Below, piece by piece: positions 9,058 to 17,856 of a stretch of DNA of 64,000 nucleotides; position 1 is the first letter of the stretch; every line of letters starts with the position of its first letter. The notes under the pieces are model-generated. The model saw only the letters and a program-made list of their open reading frames with translations. It was not told where the DNA came from and did not search any database. Made by a program: the position numbers and the translations under genes. Source of the stretch: an uncultured Rhodospirillales bacterium (lineage in GTDB: Bacteria; Pseudomonadota; Alphaproteobacteria; ATCC43930; CGMCC-115725); assembly GCA_903822185.1 (NCBI GenBank), contig CAIJOA010000046.1, positions 30,929 through 94,928 on the forward strand. The letters are read 5' to 3'.

Positions 9058-9432
9058 ATGCGGAAATTCTTGATCCTCGCCGCTGCCGGTTTCGTCACGG
9101 GTTTCGCCGGCCACGCCTTCGCTCATGACATGGGCATGATGGAGGCGCGCCCGACCGTCGCTCAGGCGACGCCGTCAGCGCCCAATACCATCGACATCAA
9201 CAATTTCGATTTCGGGCCGAAGGTCATCACCGTCCCGGTCGGCACCACCATCACCTGGATCAATCACGACGATGAACCGCACACTGTCGTCAGCAGCGCC
9301 AACCCGCGGATTTTTCGCTCCGAGGCGCTTGATACGACGGATAAGTTCAGCTTCACCTTCGATAAGGTGGGGACTTACGCCTATTTCTGCTCAATCCACC
9401 CGCAAATGACCGGGACGGTGGTGGTGAAGTAG
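9058..9432 (+). CDS. Periplasmic cupredoxin (type 1 copper protein)
   Basis: A 124-residue secreted copper protein. The signal peptide (LILAAAGFVTGFAGHAFA) is cleaved before HDMGMM. A plastocyanin/amicyanin-type domain follows with the expected copper ligands: His in DDEPHTVV and the cluster C-x2-H-x3-M in FCSIHPQMTG. The fold suits single-electron transfer or copper binding. It is co-transcribed with the phosphoesterase (6-base gap). Pairing with an ECF sigma/anti-sigma set hints at a role in copper or oxidative stress of the envelope, which is inference. Confidence 0.9.
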   Translation: MRKFLILAAAGFVTGFAGHAFAHDMGMMEARPTVAQATPSAPNTIDINNFDFGPKVITVPVGTTITWINHDDEPHTVVSSANPRIFRSEALDTTDKFSFTFDKVGTYAYFCSIHPQMTGTVVVK

Positions 9433-9452
9433 GAAACGGACGAAATTCCGAC

Positions 9453-9489
9453 GGTTAGCCCAAAAAGCCGAGTGGTTATTGGGCTAACC
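9453..9489. terminator. Hairpin between cupredoxin and the small minus-strand gene
   Basis: A perfect 10-bp inverted repeat GGTTAGCCCA/TGGGCTAACC (9453-9462 and 9480-9489) is followed on the plus strand by AACCTTTTT. It overlaps the end of the convergent small gene, so it may serve both directions. Confidence 0.6.
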
Positions 9490-9643
9490 AACCTTTTTCA
9501 ACCATTTCGGCGAGCTTTTCGTATTCGTGGGCCATGATCTCAAACTGTTCTTTGAGACGTTGCGGACCTGCGTGCTTTGCCTTGAGGCGAAGCTCCGCTG
9601 CCCGGCTCCGGTAGAGTTCCGCGCGCGACCCATCAAAACTCAT
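9476..9643 (-). CDS. Small helical conserved protein, 55 residues
   Basis: The open frame is longer (to 9760), but the ATG at 9643 gives the form typical of a small alphaproteobacterial family, MSFDGSRAELYRSRAAELRLKAK followed by a heptad-like helix ending AEMVEKGWLAQ. The protein is almost wholly helical and charged, suggesting a soluble dimer or an interaction peptide. The stop codon lies within the terminator hairpin. The function is unknown. It stands alone between the ECF module and the ftsK operon. Confidence 0.55.
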   Translation of the reverse strand: MSFDGSRAELYRSRAAELRLKAKHAGPQRLKEQFEIMAHEYEKLAEMVEKGWLAQ

Positions 9644-9853
9644 GACGGCAAATATAACCCCTTTTCGTTGTCCAAAACTACGAAGTAAAGGGGAAGTAAG
9701 CCTGACCCAGCCGCTCGGAACGAGTCGGTCGCTTATCGGGCTATGTCTTTCATGCCGCATCCGGCGAAATTAACCGATGCCGAAGCGGCCGCGCTGGTTT
9801 TGCCGCGCGACGGGTGGAAGCACTTATGTTATGGTCCCACCGTCACTTAGCCG

Positions 9854-11062
9854 GTGGTCTTACTCTTGCCTGTCAACCCGCGCCTCGAACGGCTTGCCGA
9901 TAACCCGTTCTCGAAGCTCCGTGAGCTTTTCGACGGGGTGCAGCCGCGTTCGAACGAGCCGGTGCTGCCTTGGGCCGTGGGTGAGCCGCAACATGCGCCG
10001 CCGCCGATGCTGGCCCAAATCCTGGCGGAAAAGGCGGAATTCTGGAATCGCTACCCGCCGCCGGCTGGAACGCCTGAATATCGCGCCGCCTGCGCCGGCT
10101 GGTTGACCCGCCGCTATCGCCTGCCTGCCGGGATGGTCGATCCCGACCGCAATGTGATGATCGTCAACGGCACCAAGGAAGCGCTATTTCTCTGTCCGCA
10201 AATGGCGGTGCCGCAGGAGAAAGCCGGCCGCGTCCCGACCGTGCTGCTGCCGAACCCCTATTATAATGTTTATAACGCCGGGGCGATTTTCGCTGGGGCC
10301 GAGCCGGTCTATCTTGACTGCACCAAGGAAACCGGGTTTCTGCCCGACCTCGACGCGATCCCAGCCGAGACGCTCGAACGCTGTGCGCTGTTCTATCTGT
10401 GCAATCCGGCCAATCCGCAGGGTGCGATCGCTGATCTCGATTATCTGAAAAAGGCGATCAAGCTGGCGCGGGCGTATGACTTCGTGTTGCTGGCCGACGA
10501 ATGCTACAGCGAGGTCTATCAACGGCGCGAACCGCCGGGCGCGCTTCAGGCCTGCGCCGAACTGGGCGGCTCGCTCGATCATGTGCTGGTGTTTCATTCA
10601 CTGTCGAAGCGATCGAACGCGGCGGGTCTGCGCTGCGGCTTCGTCGCCGGCGACCCGCATCTGATCGAACGCTTTTCGCATCTTCGCTCTTATGCGGGCG
10701 CGGCCGTGCCGGTGCCGATCCAAGAGGCAGCCGTCGCGCTGTGGAACGACGAAGCGCATGTCGATGCCAACCGCGTGCTCTATCGGCGCAAGTTCGACAT
10801 CGCGCAGAATTATCTCGAAGGCAAATTCGGTTTCTACCGGCCCGAGGGCGGGTTCTTTTTGTGGCTCGATGTCGAGGATGGCGAGAAGGCAGCGCTGACG
10901 CTGTGGCGCGACGCCGGCATACGCACCTTGCCCGGCGCCTATACCGCGCGCGCCAATCCAGGCAGCGCCAATCCGGGGCAGCGTTTTATCCGCGTCGCTC
11001 TGGTGCATGACGACGCGACGATCGAAGCAGGCATGAAGCGCCTGCTGCGTGCTTTGACTTAA
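9854..11062 (+). CDS. dapC: PLP-dependent aminotransferase, N-succinyldiaminopimelate (DapC) type
   Basis: A 402-residue class I/II aminotransferase. The N-terminus NPRLERLADNPFSKLRELFDGV and the overall length fit DapC, which transaminates N-succinyl-L,L-diaminopimelate in lysine and peptidoglycan synthesis. The pyridoxal-binding lysine is about residue 252 in HSLSKRSNAAGLRCGF; NPANPQG and LADECYSEVY are the usual cofactor motifs. The frame opens at GTG 9854; a TTG at 9866 (MPVNPRLERL) is an equally plausible start, and neither has a strong ribosome-binding site. ftsK starts 9 bases downstream, forming an operon with lolA. Substrate assignment is by family resemblance. Confidence 0.82.
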   Translation: MVLLLPVNPRLERLADNPFSKLRELFDGVQPRSNEPVLPWAVGEPQHAPPPMLAQILAEKAEFWNRYPPPAGTPEYRAACAGWLTRRYRLPAGMVDPDRNVMIVNGTKEALFLCPQMAVPQEKAGRVPTVLLPNPYYNVYNAGAIFAGAEPVYLDCTKETGFLPDLDAIPAETLERCALFYLCNPANPQGAIADLDYLKKAIKLARAYDFVLLADECYSEVYQRREPPGALQACAELGGSLDHVLVFHSLSKRSNAAGLRCGFVAGDPHLIERFSHLRSYAGAAVPVPIQEAAVALWNDEAHVDANRVLYRRKFDIAQNYLEGKFGFYRPEGGFFLWLDVEDGEKAALTLWRDAGIRTLPGAYTARANPGSANPGQRFIRVALVHDDATIEAGMKRLLRALT

Positions 11063-11071
11063 GGGGGAACG

Positions 11072-13555
11072 ATGGCGAGCATTACTGAAACCGGACGTCG
11101 ATACGCCGAGGCATCGCCGCGCTCCTGGCGCCGCGCCTTCGTGACGAGTTCGGGTTTCGCCTTTCTGGCACTCGGCGCATGGCTTGCCGCCGTGCTGGCG
11201 ACGCACGATGCGGGCGATCCGTCATGGAACCAGTCGATCAATGCGACGGCCAAGAATCTGATGGGCCTGCCCGGCGCGCGCATCTCGGACCTGATGCTGC
11301 AATGGCTCGGGCTTGCGGCGTGGCTGCTGCCCGCGGTGCTGATCGATTGGGCGCTGCGTTTCATCAGCGGCAAAGGCCTGACGCGCTTCTGGCTAAAGGC
11401 ATTGGTGTTGCCGGCGTTGCTTTTCGCCGCGGCGCTCGCGGTATCGATCCTGCCTGCGCCTTCAAGCTGGTGGACCAAGACCGGTCTCGGCGGCGTCATC
11501 GGAAAATTGAGCCGCGATGGCTTCGCTCATATCAGCGTCGCGCCCGCGATTTCGGCAATGGCTGCCGCCGTGCTGGTCGCGTTGATGCTGCTTTATGTCA
11601 TGGGCTGGTCGTTCCTGACGCTCGCGCCGCGCGCTGCCGCGGCGAAGGCGGCCGATGTCGTCGCGAAGAAGCGTTACGTGCGGCCCACTGCGCATCAAGA
11701 CGATGATGACGACGATTACGAGGATGACGAAGAAGAAGGCGCGGTGAAATCTGCCAAGCCGGCACTCTTCTCGCGTCTCAAGAGCCTCATCCCGGCGATG
11801 CCGAAGCTCAGTGGTGTGCGCGTCTTCGCCGATGATGACGACACACCGAAGCTGCGCCGGGAGCCGCGTCTTGGCTCGGTCGGTACTGCCCGCGACGATG
11901 ACGAAGAAGCCGAAGACGATATCGAGATCGCGCGTCCTGTCGTTGCCGCGCCGGCACGCCGCATCGCGACGGTCGAATCACCACGCAAGACCAAAAAGCG
12001 CGAACAGCAACGCCAGACCTCGCTCGATCTCGGTCCGGCAGGCGCGGAGCATCTTCTGCCGCCGCTGGATCTTCTGACCGACAATCCGCCGTCGCGTTTC
12101 GCCCAGGTCAGTGAAGACGCGCTGCAGCAGAATGCGCGGCTGCTCGAATCCGTACTGTCCGACTACGGCATCCAGGGCCAGGTCGTGAAGGTGCGTCCGG
12201 GTCCGGTTGTTGCTCTCTACGAACTCGAACCTGCACCGGGCATCAAGGCCTCGCGCGTCATCGGCCTCGCCGATGATATCGCCCGCTCGATGAGCGCAAT
12301 CTCGGCACGCGTTGCCGTCGTGCCGGGCCGCAACGTCATCGGTATCGAACTGCCGGCAGCGAAAGCCGAGACGATCTATCTGCGCGACCTGCTGCAATCG
12401 GACGATTATGAACGCACCTCGGCGAAGCTCGCGCTGGTGCTCGGCAAAGACATCGGCGGCACGCCGGTGATCGCCGATCTCGCCCGCATGCCGCATCTTT
12501 TGATTGCGGGTACGACGGGCTCGGGCAAGTCCGTCGGCATCAATACAATGATCTTGTCGATCCTCTATCGGATGCCGCCGGATCAATGCAAATTCATCAT
12601 GATCGATCCGAAGATGTTGGAACTCTCCGTCTATGACGGCATTCCGCATCTGCTGGCCCCGGTCGTGACCGAGGCGCGCAAGGCGGTGGTCGCGCTCAAA
12701 TGGACCGTGCGCGAAATGGAAAACCGGTATCGCGCCATGTCGAAACTCGGTGTGCGCAATATCGAAGGCTATAACCAGCGCCTCGCCGAAGCGCAGTCGC
12801 GCGGTGAAATCTTGAAGCGCAAAGTGCAGACCGGCTTCGACGAAGAAACCGGCAAGCCGATCTTCGAGGAACAACCGCTGGCCTCGACACCGCTGCCGAT
12901 GATCGTCGTCGTCGTCGATGAAATGGCCGACTTGATGCTGGTCGCCGGCAAGGATATCGAAGCCGCGGTACAGCGTCTGGCGCAGATGGCCCGCGCCGCC
13001 GGCATCCATATCGTGATGGCGACGCAACGTCCCTCGGTCGATGTCATCACCGGCACGATTAAGGCGAACTTCCCCACCCGGATCAGTTTCCAGGTCACCT
13101 CCAAGATCGACAGCCGAACGATCCTCGGCGAATCCGGCGCGGAACAGCTCCTGGGCCGCGGCGACATGCTTTATATGGCCGGCGGCGGGCGCATCACCCG
13201 CGTCCACGGTCCGTTCGTCTCGGATGAGGAAGTCGAGCGTGTCGTCCGCTTCTTGAAGGACAATGGCGGCCCGCCCACCTATATCGAGGAAGTCACCGAA
13301 GAAGCCGAAGACATGGCCGATATGGCTCTGGGCGGCGGCGACAGTGAAGGGTCGGGCGATCAGCTCTATGACCAGGCGGTTGCGCTGGTCTGCCGTGAGC
13401 GGAAAGCATCGACCAGCTTCGTGCAGCGCCACCTGCAGATCGGCTATAACCGTGCTGCGCGCATCGTCGAACGCATGGAAGCAGAAGGCGTTGTCACCGC
13501 CGCCAACCATGTCGGCAAGCGCGAAGTCCTCGGCCGCAACATAGATGAGCGATGA
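11072..13555 (+). CDS. ftsK: DNA translocase FtsK
   Basis: An 827-residue septal DNA pump that moves chromosome ends during division. Layout: about four membrane helices in residues 25-190, and an acidic and basic low-complexity linker rich in Asp/Glu (about 205-330). The RecA-type motor has Walker A GTTGSGKS near residue 480 and Walker B VVVVDEMADL near 612. A C-terminal winged-helix gamma domain from about 764 (YDQAVALVCRERKASTSF...GYNRAARIVE) reads polarity sequences. AAGGGGGAA precedes the ATG. Its stop overlaps the lolA start (ATGA). The length is normal for alphaproteobacteria. Confidence 0.97.
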   Translation: MASITETGRRYAEASPRSWRRAFVTSSGFAFLALGAWLAAVLATHDAGDPSWNQSINATAKNLMGLPGARISDLMLQWLGLAAWLLPAVLIDWALRFISGKGLTRFWLKALVLPALLFAAALAVSILPAPSSWWTKTGLGGVIGKLSRDGFAHISVAPAISAMAAAVLVALMLLYVMGWSFLTLAPRAAAAKAADVVAKKRYVRPTAHQDDDDDDYEDDEEEGAVKSAKPALFSRLKSLIPAMPKLSGVRVFADDDDTPKLRREPRLGSVGTARDDDEEAEDDIEIARPVVAAPARRIATVESPRKTKKREQQRQTSLDLGPAGAEHLLPPLDLLTDNPPSRFAQVSEDALQQNARLLESVLSDYGIQGQVVKVRPGPVVALYELEPAPGIKASRVIGLADDIARSMSAISARVAVVPGRNVIGIELPAAKAETIYLRDLLQSDDYERTSAKLALVLGKDIGGTPVIADLARMPHLLIAGTTGSGKSVGINTMILSILYRMPPDQCKFIMIDPKMLELSVYDGIPHLLAPVVTEARKAVVALKWTVREMENRYRAMSKLGVRNIEGYNQRLAEAQSRGEILKRKVQTGFDEETGKPIFEEQPLASTPLPMIVVVVDEMADLMLVAGKDIEAAVQRLAQMARAAGIHIVMATQRPSVDVITGTIKANFPTRISFQVTSKIDSRTILGESGAEQLLGRGDMLYMAGGGRITRVHGPFVSDEEVERVVRFLKDNGGPPTYIEEVTEEAEDMADMALGGGDSEGSGDQLYDQAVALVCRERKASTSFVQRHLQIGYNRAARIVERMEAEGVVTAANHVGKREVLGRNIDER

Positions 13556-14232
13556 CAAAAATTTTAGGTAACGACGATACCGGCCTTTCAGTCTCTCGCC
13601 GGACGCTGCTGACCGCGGCGCCGATCTTTGCAGCGTTCGCGATGATGCCGCGCTGGGCATCGGCGGCGGTCTCCGCCGCCGACAGCGCCGATATCGGCCG
13701 GGTGCAGGATTACCTCAACAACATCAAAACGCTGAAGACCCGCTTCCAGCAGGTCTCGAATGACGGCGGCGTCGCGACCGGCACGCTCTATATGTCGCGG
13801 CCGGGCAAGATGCGGGTCGAATACGATCCGCCGGTGCCGGTGCTGATGGTCGCGACCGAAGAACGCATCTGGTATTACGACAAGAAGCTCGAGGAAATTA
13901 GCTTCTTTGACTTGAAGGACACGCCGGCGTGGTTCCTGCTGCAGCCCAACGTGCGCTTCGGCGGCGAAATCACGGTCAGCGGTTTCGAGCGGTCGCCGGG
14001 CGCGTTCCGCGTTACCGTCAACGAAACCAAGAATCCCGATCTTGGCAAGGCGACGCTGGTGATGAGCGACCAGCCGCTTCAGCTGCGCCAGTGGAAAATT
14101 CTCGACGCGCAGCAGAAACAGGTCACGGTGACCCTCGACGATCCACATTACGGCCTGCCGCTCGATCCGCAGCTTTTCTATTGGACCGATCCGCGCCCGC
14201 CCAGCGCCCGCGCGACGGGCACGGGCAACTAA
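13552..14232 (+). CDS. lolA: Outer-membrane lipoprotein carrier LolA
   Basis: A 226-residue periplasmic chaperone that carries lipoproteins from the inner to the outer membrane. The start overlaps the ftsK stop by 4 bases. The N-terminal leader contains SRRTLLTAAPIFAAFAMM, a twin-arginine-like signal. The mature part has LolA landmarks: YLNNIKTLKTRFQQVSNDGG, GTLYMSRPGKMRVEYDPP, and the D-x-QxxT/LxxP core near LDAQQKQVTVTLDD. A hairpin terminator follows at 14270. ftsK-lolA order is common in alphaproteobacteria. Confidence 0.93.
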   Translation: MTKILGNDDTGLSVSRRTLLTAAPIFAAFAMMPRWASAAVSAADSADIGRVQDYLNNIKTLKTRFQQVSNDGGVATGTLYMSRPGKMRVEYDPPVPVLMVATEERIWYYDKKLEEISFFDLKDTPAWFLLQPNVRFGGEITVSGFERSPGAFRVTVNETKNPDLGKATLVMSDQPLQLRQWKILDAQQKQVTVTLDDPHYGLPLDPQLFYWTDPRPPSARATGTGN

Positions 14233-14269
14233 GCCGGACTTCGGCCTGTAAGCCAACCGACCGAAAATT

Positions 14270-14318
14270 CGCGCGCCCCGTGACGGAATAACGCATCACG
14301 GGCGCGCGTTTTCTTTTC
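14270..14318 (+). terminator. Rho-independent terminator after lolA
   Basis: A GC-rich stem of about 13 bp with one bulge (14270-14283 with 14296-14308) is followed by TTTTCTTTT. It ends the dapC-ftsK-lolA operon. Confidence 0.8.
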
Positions 14319-14351
14319 GTCTTTCGGCTGGTTTCGCGGATACTTTTTCTC

Positions 14352-15170
14352 ATGTCGATTCTCGACGCACCGCCTGTGGCTCGCAAACGCACTCAGCGTC
14401 CGGCCCCGCTCGCGGTTATTGGCATTCAATGCTGCCGGCGTGACGTCGTCACCGAAGGCGGCACCCATCCCGGCCATACCGCCGTCAAAAAATACGTCGA
14501 TGCCGTCTCCGGCGGCGCGGGCGCGATGCCGCTGCTGATCCCCGCCGAAGGCGCGGCCGAATGGGCCGATGCCATCGTCTCGCGCATCGACGGGTTGCTG
14601 CTGCCCGGTTCTCCGTCGAATGTCGAACCGCGCCATTATGACGGTTGCCCCAGCCGTTTGGGCACGATCCATGATTCGGCGCGCGATACGATCGTGCTGC
14701 CGCTGTTGCGCGCGGCGGTGCGGGCCGATCTGCCGATCATTGCGATCTGCCGCGGCATTCAGGAATTGAACGTCGCGCTGGGCGGCAGTCTTCATCAACT
14801 GGTTCACGAAGTTCCCGGCCGGCTCGACCACCGCGCGCCCGATATCGACTCGCTGGATGAACGCTATGCGCATTGTGCCCATACGGTTGAGCTGCGCGTC
14901 GGCGGCATGCTGGCGCAGATCGCCGGCACCAACCGGCTCTCGGTCAATTCGCTCCATTCGCAAGGCATCGACCGTCTCGCCCCGGCTTTGACGATCGAGG
15001 CGGTCGCGCCGGACGGGCAAATCGAAGCCGTCACCATTCCCGGCAAAAGCTTCATCGTCGGGGTGCAATGGCATCCCGAATTCCGATTCGATCGGAATCC
15101 TTTTTCGCAAAAACTCTTCGCCGCGTTTGGCGCCGCCTGCCGCGCGCGGGCCGAGGCGCGCGTCGCCTGA
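14352..15170 (+). CDS. Class I glutamine amidotransferase-like hydrolase (peptidase C26, PuuD type)
   Basis: A 272-residue enzyme of the gamma-glutamyl-gamma-aminobutyrate hydrolase family, which cleaves gamma-glutamyl amides in polyamine breakdown or relatives. The nucleophile Cys is near residue 133 (AICRGIQELNVALGGSL). The partner His and Glu are at about 241 and 243 (GVQWHPEF). HPGHTAVKKYVDAV and LLLPGSPSNVEPRHY match the family. No other polyamine gene is nearby, so the substrate is uncertain. The 119 bases between it and lolA hold a terminator, so it starts a new transcript. Confidence 0.85.
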   Translation: MSILDAPPVARKRTQRPAPLAVIGIQCCRRDVVTEGGTHPGHTAVKKYVDAVSGGAGAMPLLIPAEGAAEWADAIVSRIDGLLLPGSPSNVEPRHYDGCPSRLGTIHDSARDTIVLPLLRAAVRADLPIIAICRGIQELNVALGGSLHQLVHEVPGRLDHRAPDIDSLDERYAHCAHTVELRVGGMLAQIAGTNRLSVNSLHSQGIDRLAPALTIEAVAPDGQIEAVTIPGKSFIVGVQWHPEFRFDRNPFSQKLFAAFGAACRARAEARVA

Positions 15171-15201
15171 CAAAGATCGTTCGTCGCCGCATAATCGGGC
15201 G

Positions 15202-16152
15202 ATGAGCGGACCGTATCTTTCTTTCCCTGATGCTGATGATGTCTTTTGGGTCGATGCCCCCGATGGCGTGACGCAGCCGGTCTATGCTCTGAACGGCCCC
15301 GCCGATGCGCCGGCGGTTTTGTTCGGTCATGCCAATGGATTCTGCGCTGGTTCCTACGCGCCGTTCCTGAAAGAGCTTGCGCGGCATCATCGCGTTTTCG
15401 CCTTTGATGCGCGCGGCCATGGCGCGTCGCGCTGGCCGAACGGATCGCTGGCCGAACTTTTCACGTTGGATCGTTTCGCCGACGATCTCGGCCGCATCGC
15501 TGGTGCGGTGCGCACGCGCCTCGGTGATGCACCGCTCGCTTACGTCGGCCATTCGCTCTCGGGTGCGGCGGCCTTGATGCTGGAAACAAAAGCCTCGCCG
15601 CACTGGGCCGGGATCATGCTGTTCGAACCGCCGGTCTTTCCGCCGAAGGACGCAACCGCCTCGAAGGAAGCCTCGCGTCTCGAAGGCGGCACCGCGCGGC
15701 GTCGCGCGGATTGGTCCAGTCCCAATTCATTTTTCGATCGCCTTAAAGGCAGCGCGACATTTCAGAATTTTACCGACGAGATGCTGCGCGCTCATTGCAG
15801 CGCCTCTTTGCGGCCCTTGGCGGACGGCGGCTTTACGCTCGCCTGTCCGCCCGCCGTCGAAGCAGCGATCTACGGCACCAATCGCATCGCCGCGCTCTGG
15901 GCCAAATGCGGCGAAATTGCGGCGCGCGTCGATCTCGTCAGCAGCGATCCGACGTTGCCGACTCCAAGCTGGAGCAGTCTGACCATCAGCGCGCTTGCCG
16001 AGCGTCTATCGCATAGCAGCCTTACGGCGATGCCAAAGGCCGGACATCTCATGTTTTTCGAGCAACCGGGCGAGTCTTTGGCACTGATCACAAAACGGTT
16101 ACGTGAAATCGCTGAAAGGGTGATTGAAGCGCCGCGAACTCTGCTTACCTAG
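15202..16152 (+). CDS. Alpha/beta-fold hydrolase
   Basis: A 316-residue serine hydrolase. The frame is open from 15127, overlapping the previous gene, but the ATG at 15202 gives the natural N-terminus MSGPYLSFPDADDVFWVDAP. Fold landmarks: oxyanion loop FGHANGFCAGSY, FDARGHGASRWPNG, nucleophile elbow GHSLSG (Ser about 118) and a late catalytic His in AGHLMFFEQP. It most resembles esterases and epoxide-hydrolase-like enzymes; the substrate is unknown. It is probably co-transcribed with the amidohydrolase upstream (31-base gap) and ends before a strong terminator. Confidence 0.83.
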   Translation: MSGPYLSFPDADDVFWVDAPDGVTQPVYALNGPADAPAVLFGHANGFCAGSYAPFLKELARHHRVFAFDARGHGASRWPNGSLAELFTLDRFADDLGRIAGAVRTRLGDAPLAYVGHSLSGAAALMLETKASPHWAGIMLFEPPVFPPKDATASKEASRLEGGTARRRADWSSPNSFFDRLKGSATFQNFTDEMLRAHCSASLRPLADGGFTLACPPAVEAAIYGTNRIAALWAKCGEIAARVDLVSSDPTLPTPSWSSLTISALAERLSHSSLTAMPKAGHLMFFEQPGESLALITKRLREIAERVIEAPRTLLT

Positions 16153-16237
16153 ATATTCAGAAGCGCGACGAGTTCGCTCGCCGCCAGCCCGACGGTGTTC
16201 CCCCGAGCCCGAAGGACTTCCCCGCGAAGGGGCTTCG

Positions 16238-16276
16238 AGCGCCCGGTTACCCCCCTAACCGGGCGCTTTTTATTTT
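16238..16276 (+). terminator. Strong Rho-independent terminator after the alpha/beta hydrolase
   Basis: A perfect 12-bp stem AGCGCCCGGTTA/TAACCGGGCGCT (16238-16249, 16256-16267) with a C6 loop is followed by TTTTTATTTT. Confidence 0.9.
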
Positions 16277-16374
16277 CCGCGTTCGCTATCTTTTTGATTA
16301 GCGAAGATTTTATGCATCTAAACCGCGCGCCCGGTCTTATAGGGAGGTCATTCAACCCTCCCGGAGGACGAACC

Positions 16375-16602
16375 TTGCGCCATTTTCTGACTGCCGCCCT
16401 TTTCGCCAGCACTGTTGTTCTCAGCCTCGGTGCGACTGCCAACGCCGCGCCGTCCGCTGCCTTCTCGCCGACCGACCAAGTGACCAATGAATCGCAGATC
16501 ACCCAGGTCGATCGCCGTTGCGGCCGTCATGCCCATTTCGTGCCGCGCCATCGTTTCCATGGCCGTCTCGTTCGCGGAGCCTGCGTCCGTAACGGTCGCT
16601 AA
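16375..16602 (+). CDS. Small secreted basic protein, 75 residues
   Basis: The start is a TTG at 16375 with an ideal GGAGG 7 bases upstream; the frame is open further upstream but through the preceding terminator. The product begins with a clean signal peptide (RHFLTAALFASTVVLSLGATANA). The mature peptide of about 50 residues is rich in His and Arg (CGRHAHFVPRHRFHGRLVRGACVRNGR) with two cysteines that could pair. It might bind metal, nucleic acid or the envelope. I do not recognise a characterised family. Flanking terminators make it a single-gene transcript. Confidence 0.6.
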   Translation: MRHFLTAALFASTVVLSLGATANAAPSAAFSPTDQVTNESQITQVDRRCGRHAHFVPRHRFHGRLVRGACVRNGR

Positions 16603-16644
16603 CCCGTTACTCCGTCGGGGTGTGCCTTCATGCCCCGGCCACTA

Positions 16645-16678
16645 GGCCCCTCGGCGACGTAGCCGGGGGGTCCCTTTT
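16645..16678 (+). terminator. Terminator after the small secreted protein
   Basis: An 11-bp GC-rich stem with two G-T pairs (16645-16655 with 16662-16672) is followed by CCTTTT. Confidence 0.6.
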
Positions 16679-16683
16679 GCGTC

Positions 16684-16725
16684 AAATGCCCCGCTGTCTA
16701 AACGGCTTTAGATAGCGGGGCATTT
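16684..16725. terminator. Long inverted repeat, probable second terminator
   Basis: 17-base arms AAATGCCCCGCTGTCTA and its complement (one mismatch) lie at 16684-16700 and 16709-16725 around an 8-base loop. They stand 38 bases before the next gene. A/T-rich ends on both arms suit two-way termination. Confidence 0.6.
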
Positions 16726-16762
16726 GTGCTTCAACATCCACCGATAACGGGGGATGGAAAGC

Positions 16763-17854
16763 ATGACGACCACATCTTTGGTCATTGCGAAACAAGGCTA
16801 TGTCTTCGCCGGCGGCCGTTACATCGAGCACGGCGGCAAGCAAATCCTCACCGGCCAGCTCTATGCCGAATATCAAATCCCCGAAGACCAACGTTGTCCT
16901 TATCCGGTCATCATGGTGCATGGCGGCAGCCAGTCCGGGACCAACTACACCGGCACGCCCGACGGTCGTGAAGGCTGGGCGCAGCATTTCTTGCGCCGTG
17001 GCTATGCCGTCTATGTCGTCGATCAGGTCGGCCGCGGCCGCGCCGCCTATCGGCCCGAGGTGCAAGGCCCGATCCGCCATCCCGATATCGAGGGCGCGCA
17101 GCAGCGTTTCGTCGATATCAAGAAGCAGAAACTCTGGCCGCAAGCGGCGAAGCACACGCAATGGCCCGGCGGCACCGAACCGGGCGATCCCGTGTTCGAT
17201 CAGTTCTTTGCCTCGCAGGTTCCGACCATCGTCGATTTCCATCAGCAACAAGTTCTCAACCGCGATGCGTTGATCGCGCTGATCGACAAGATCGGGCCGT
17301 CGATTCTTCTCACTCATTCGCAATCGGGCGCGTTCGGCTGGCCGGTTGCCGATGCGCGGCCGGACGCGGTGAAGGCGCTGATTCAGGCCGAACCAAGCGG
17401 TCCGCCCTTCCACGATGTCGGGCTCGAATTCATCGGCGGCGAAGACGGTTACAAACCCGGCGCCAAGGCGCGGCCTTACGGGCTCTGCTCGGTGCCGCTG
17501 ACCTTCGATCCGCCGCTGTCATCGGCGGACGATCTCGTTGCGGTGCGTCAGGACAAAGCTGACGGCCCGGAACTCGCGCGCGGCTGGCTGCAACAGGAAC
17601 CGGCGCGCAAGTTGCCGAACCTGATGAAGATGCCGATCCTCGTCCTGACCGCCGAAGCGTCCTATCACGCTTATTCGGATCATCTGACGGTCAAGTTCTT
17701 GGAGAAGGCCGGCGTCAAACCCACCTTCATCCGGCTGGAGGATGTCGGCGTCACCGGCAATGGCCATATGCTGCAATTGGAAAAGAACAATCACGAGATA
17801 TCGAACGTCATGCTGAACTGGCTCGACAAGGCTCTTGGCGGGAAGACCGCATAA
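16763..17854 (+). CDS. Alpha/beta-fold hydrolase (esterase-like)
   Basis: A 363-residue hydrolase. ATG 16754 is possible, but it overlaps the GGGGGA ribosome-binding site; ATG 16763 has that site 8 bases upstream and is preferred. Motifs: MVHGGSQSGTNYTGTPDGREGW (oxyanion region), DQVGRGRAAY, the nucleophile elbow THSQSGAFGW (Ser about 186) and a late His in TGNGHMLQLE. There is no signal peptide. The family is widespread in bacteria and fungi and mostly uncharacterised. It is closely followed by xthA (2-base gap), so the two are co-transcribed. Confidence 0.82.
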   Translation: MTTTSLVIAKQGYVFAGGRYIEHGGKQILTGQLYAEYQIPEDQRCPYPVIMVHGGSQSGTNYTGTPDGREGWAQHFLRRGYAVYVVDQVGRGRAAYRPEVQGPIRHPDIEGAQQRFVDIKKQKLWPQAAKHTQWPGGTEPGDPVFDQFFASQVPTIVDFHQQQVLNRDALIALIDKIGPSILLTHSQSGAFGWPVADARPDAVKALIQAEPSGPPFHDVGLEFIGGEDGYKPGAKARPYGLCSVPLTFDPPLSSADDLVAVRQDKADGPELARGWLQQEPARKLPNLMKMPILVLTAEASYHAYSDHLTVKFLEKAGVKPTFIRLEDVGVTGNGHMLQLEKNNHEISNVMLNWLDKALGGKTA

Positions 17855-17856
17855 CC

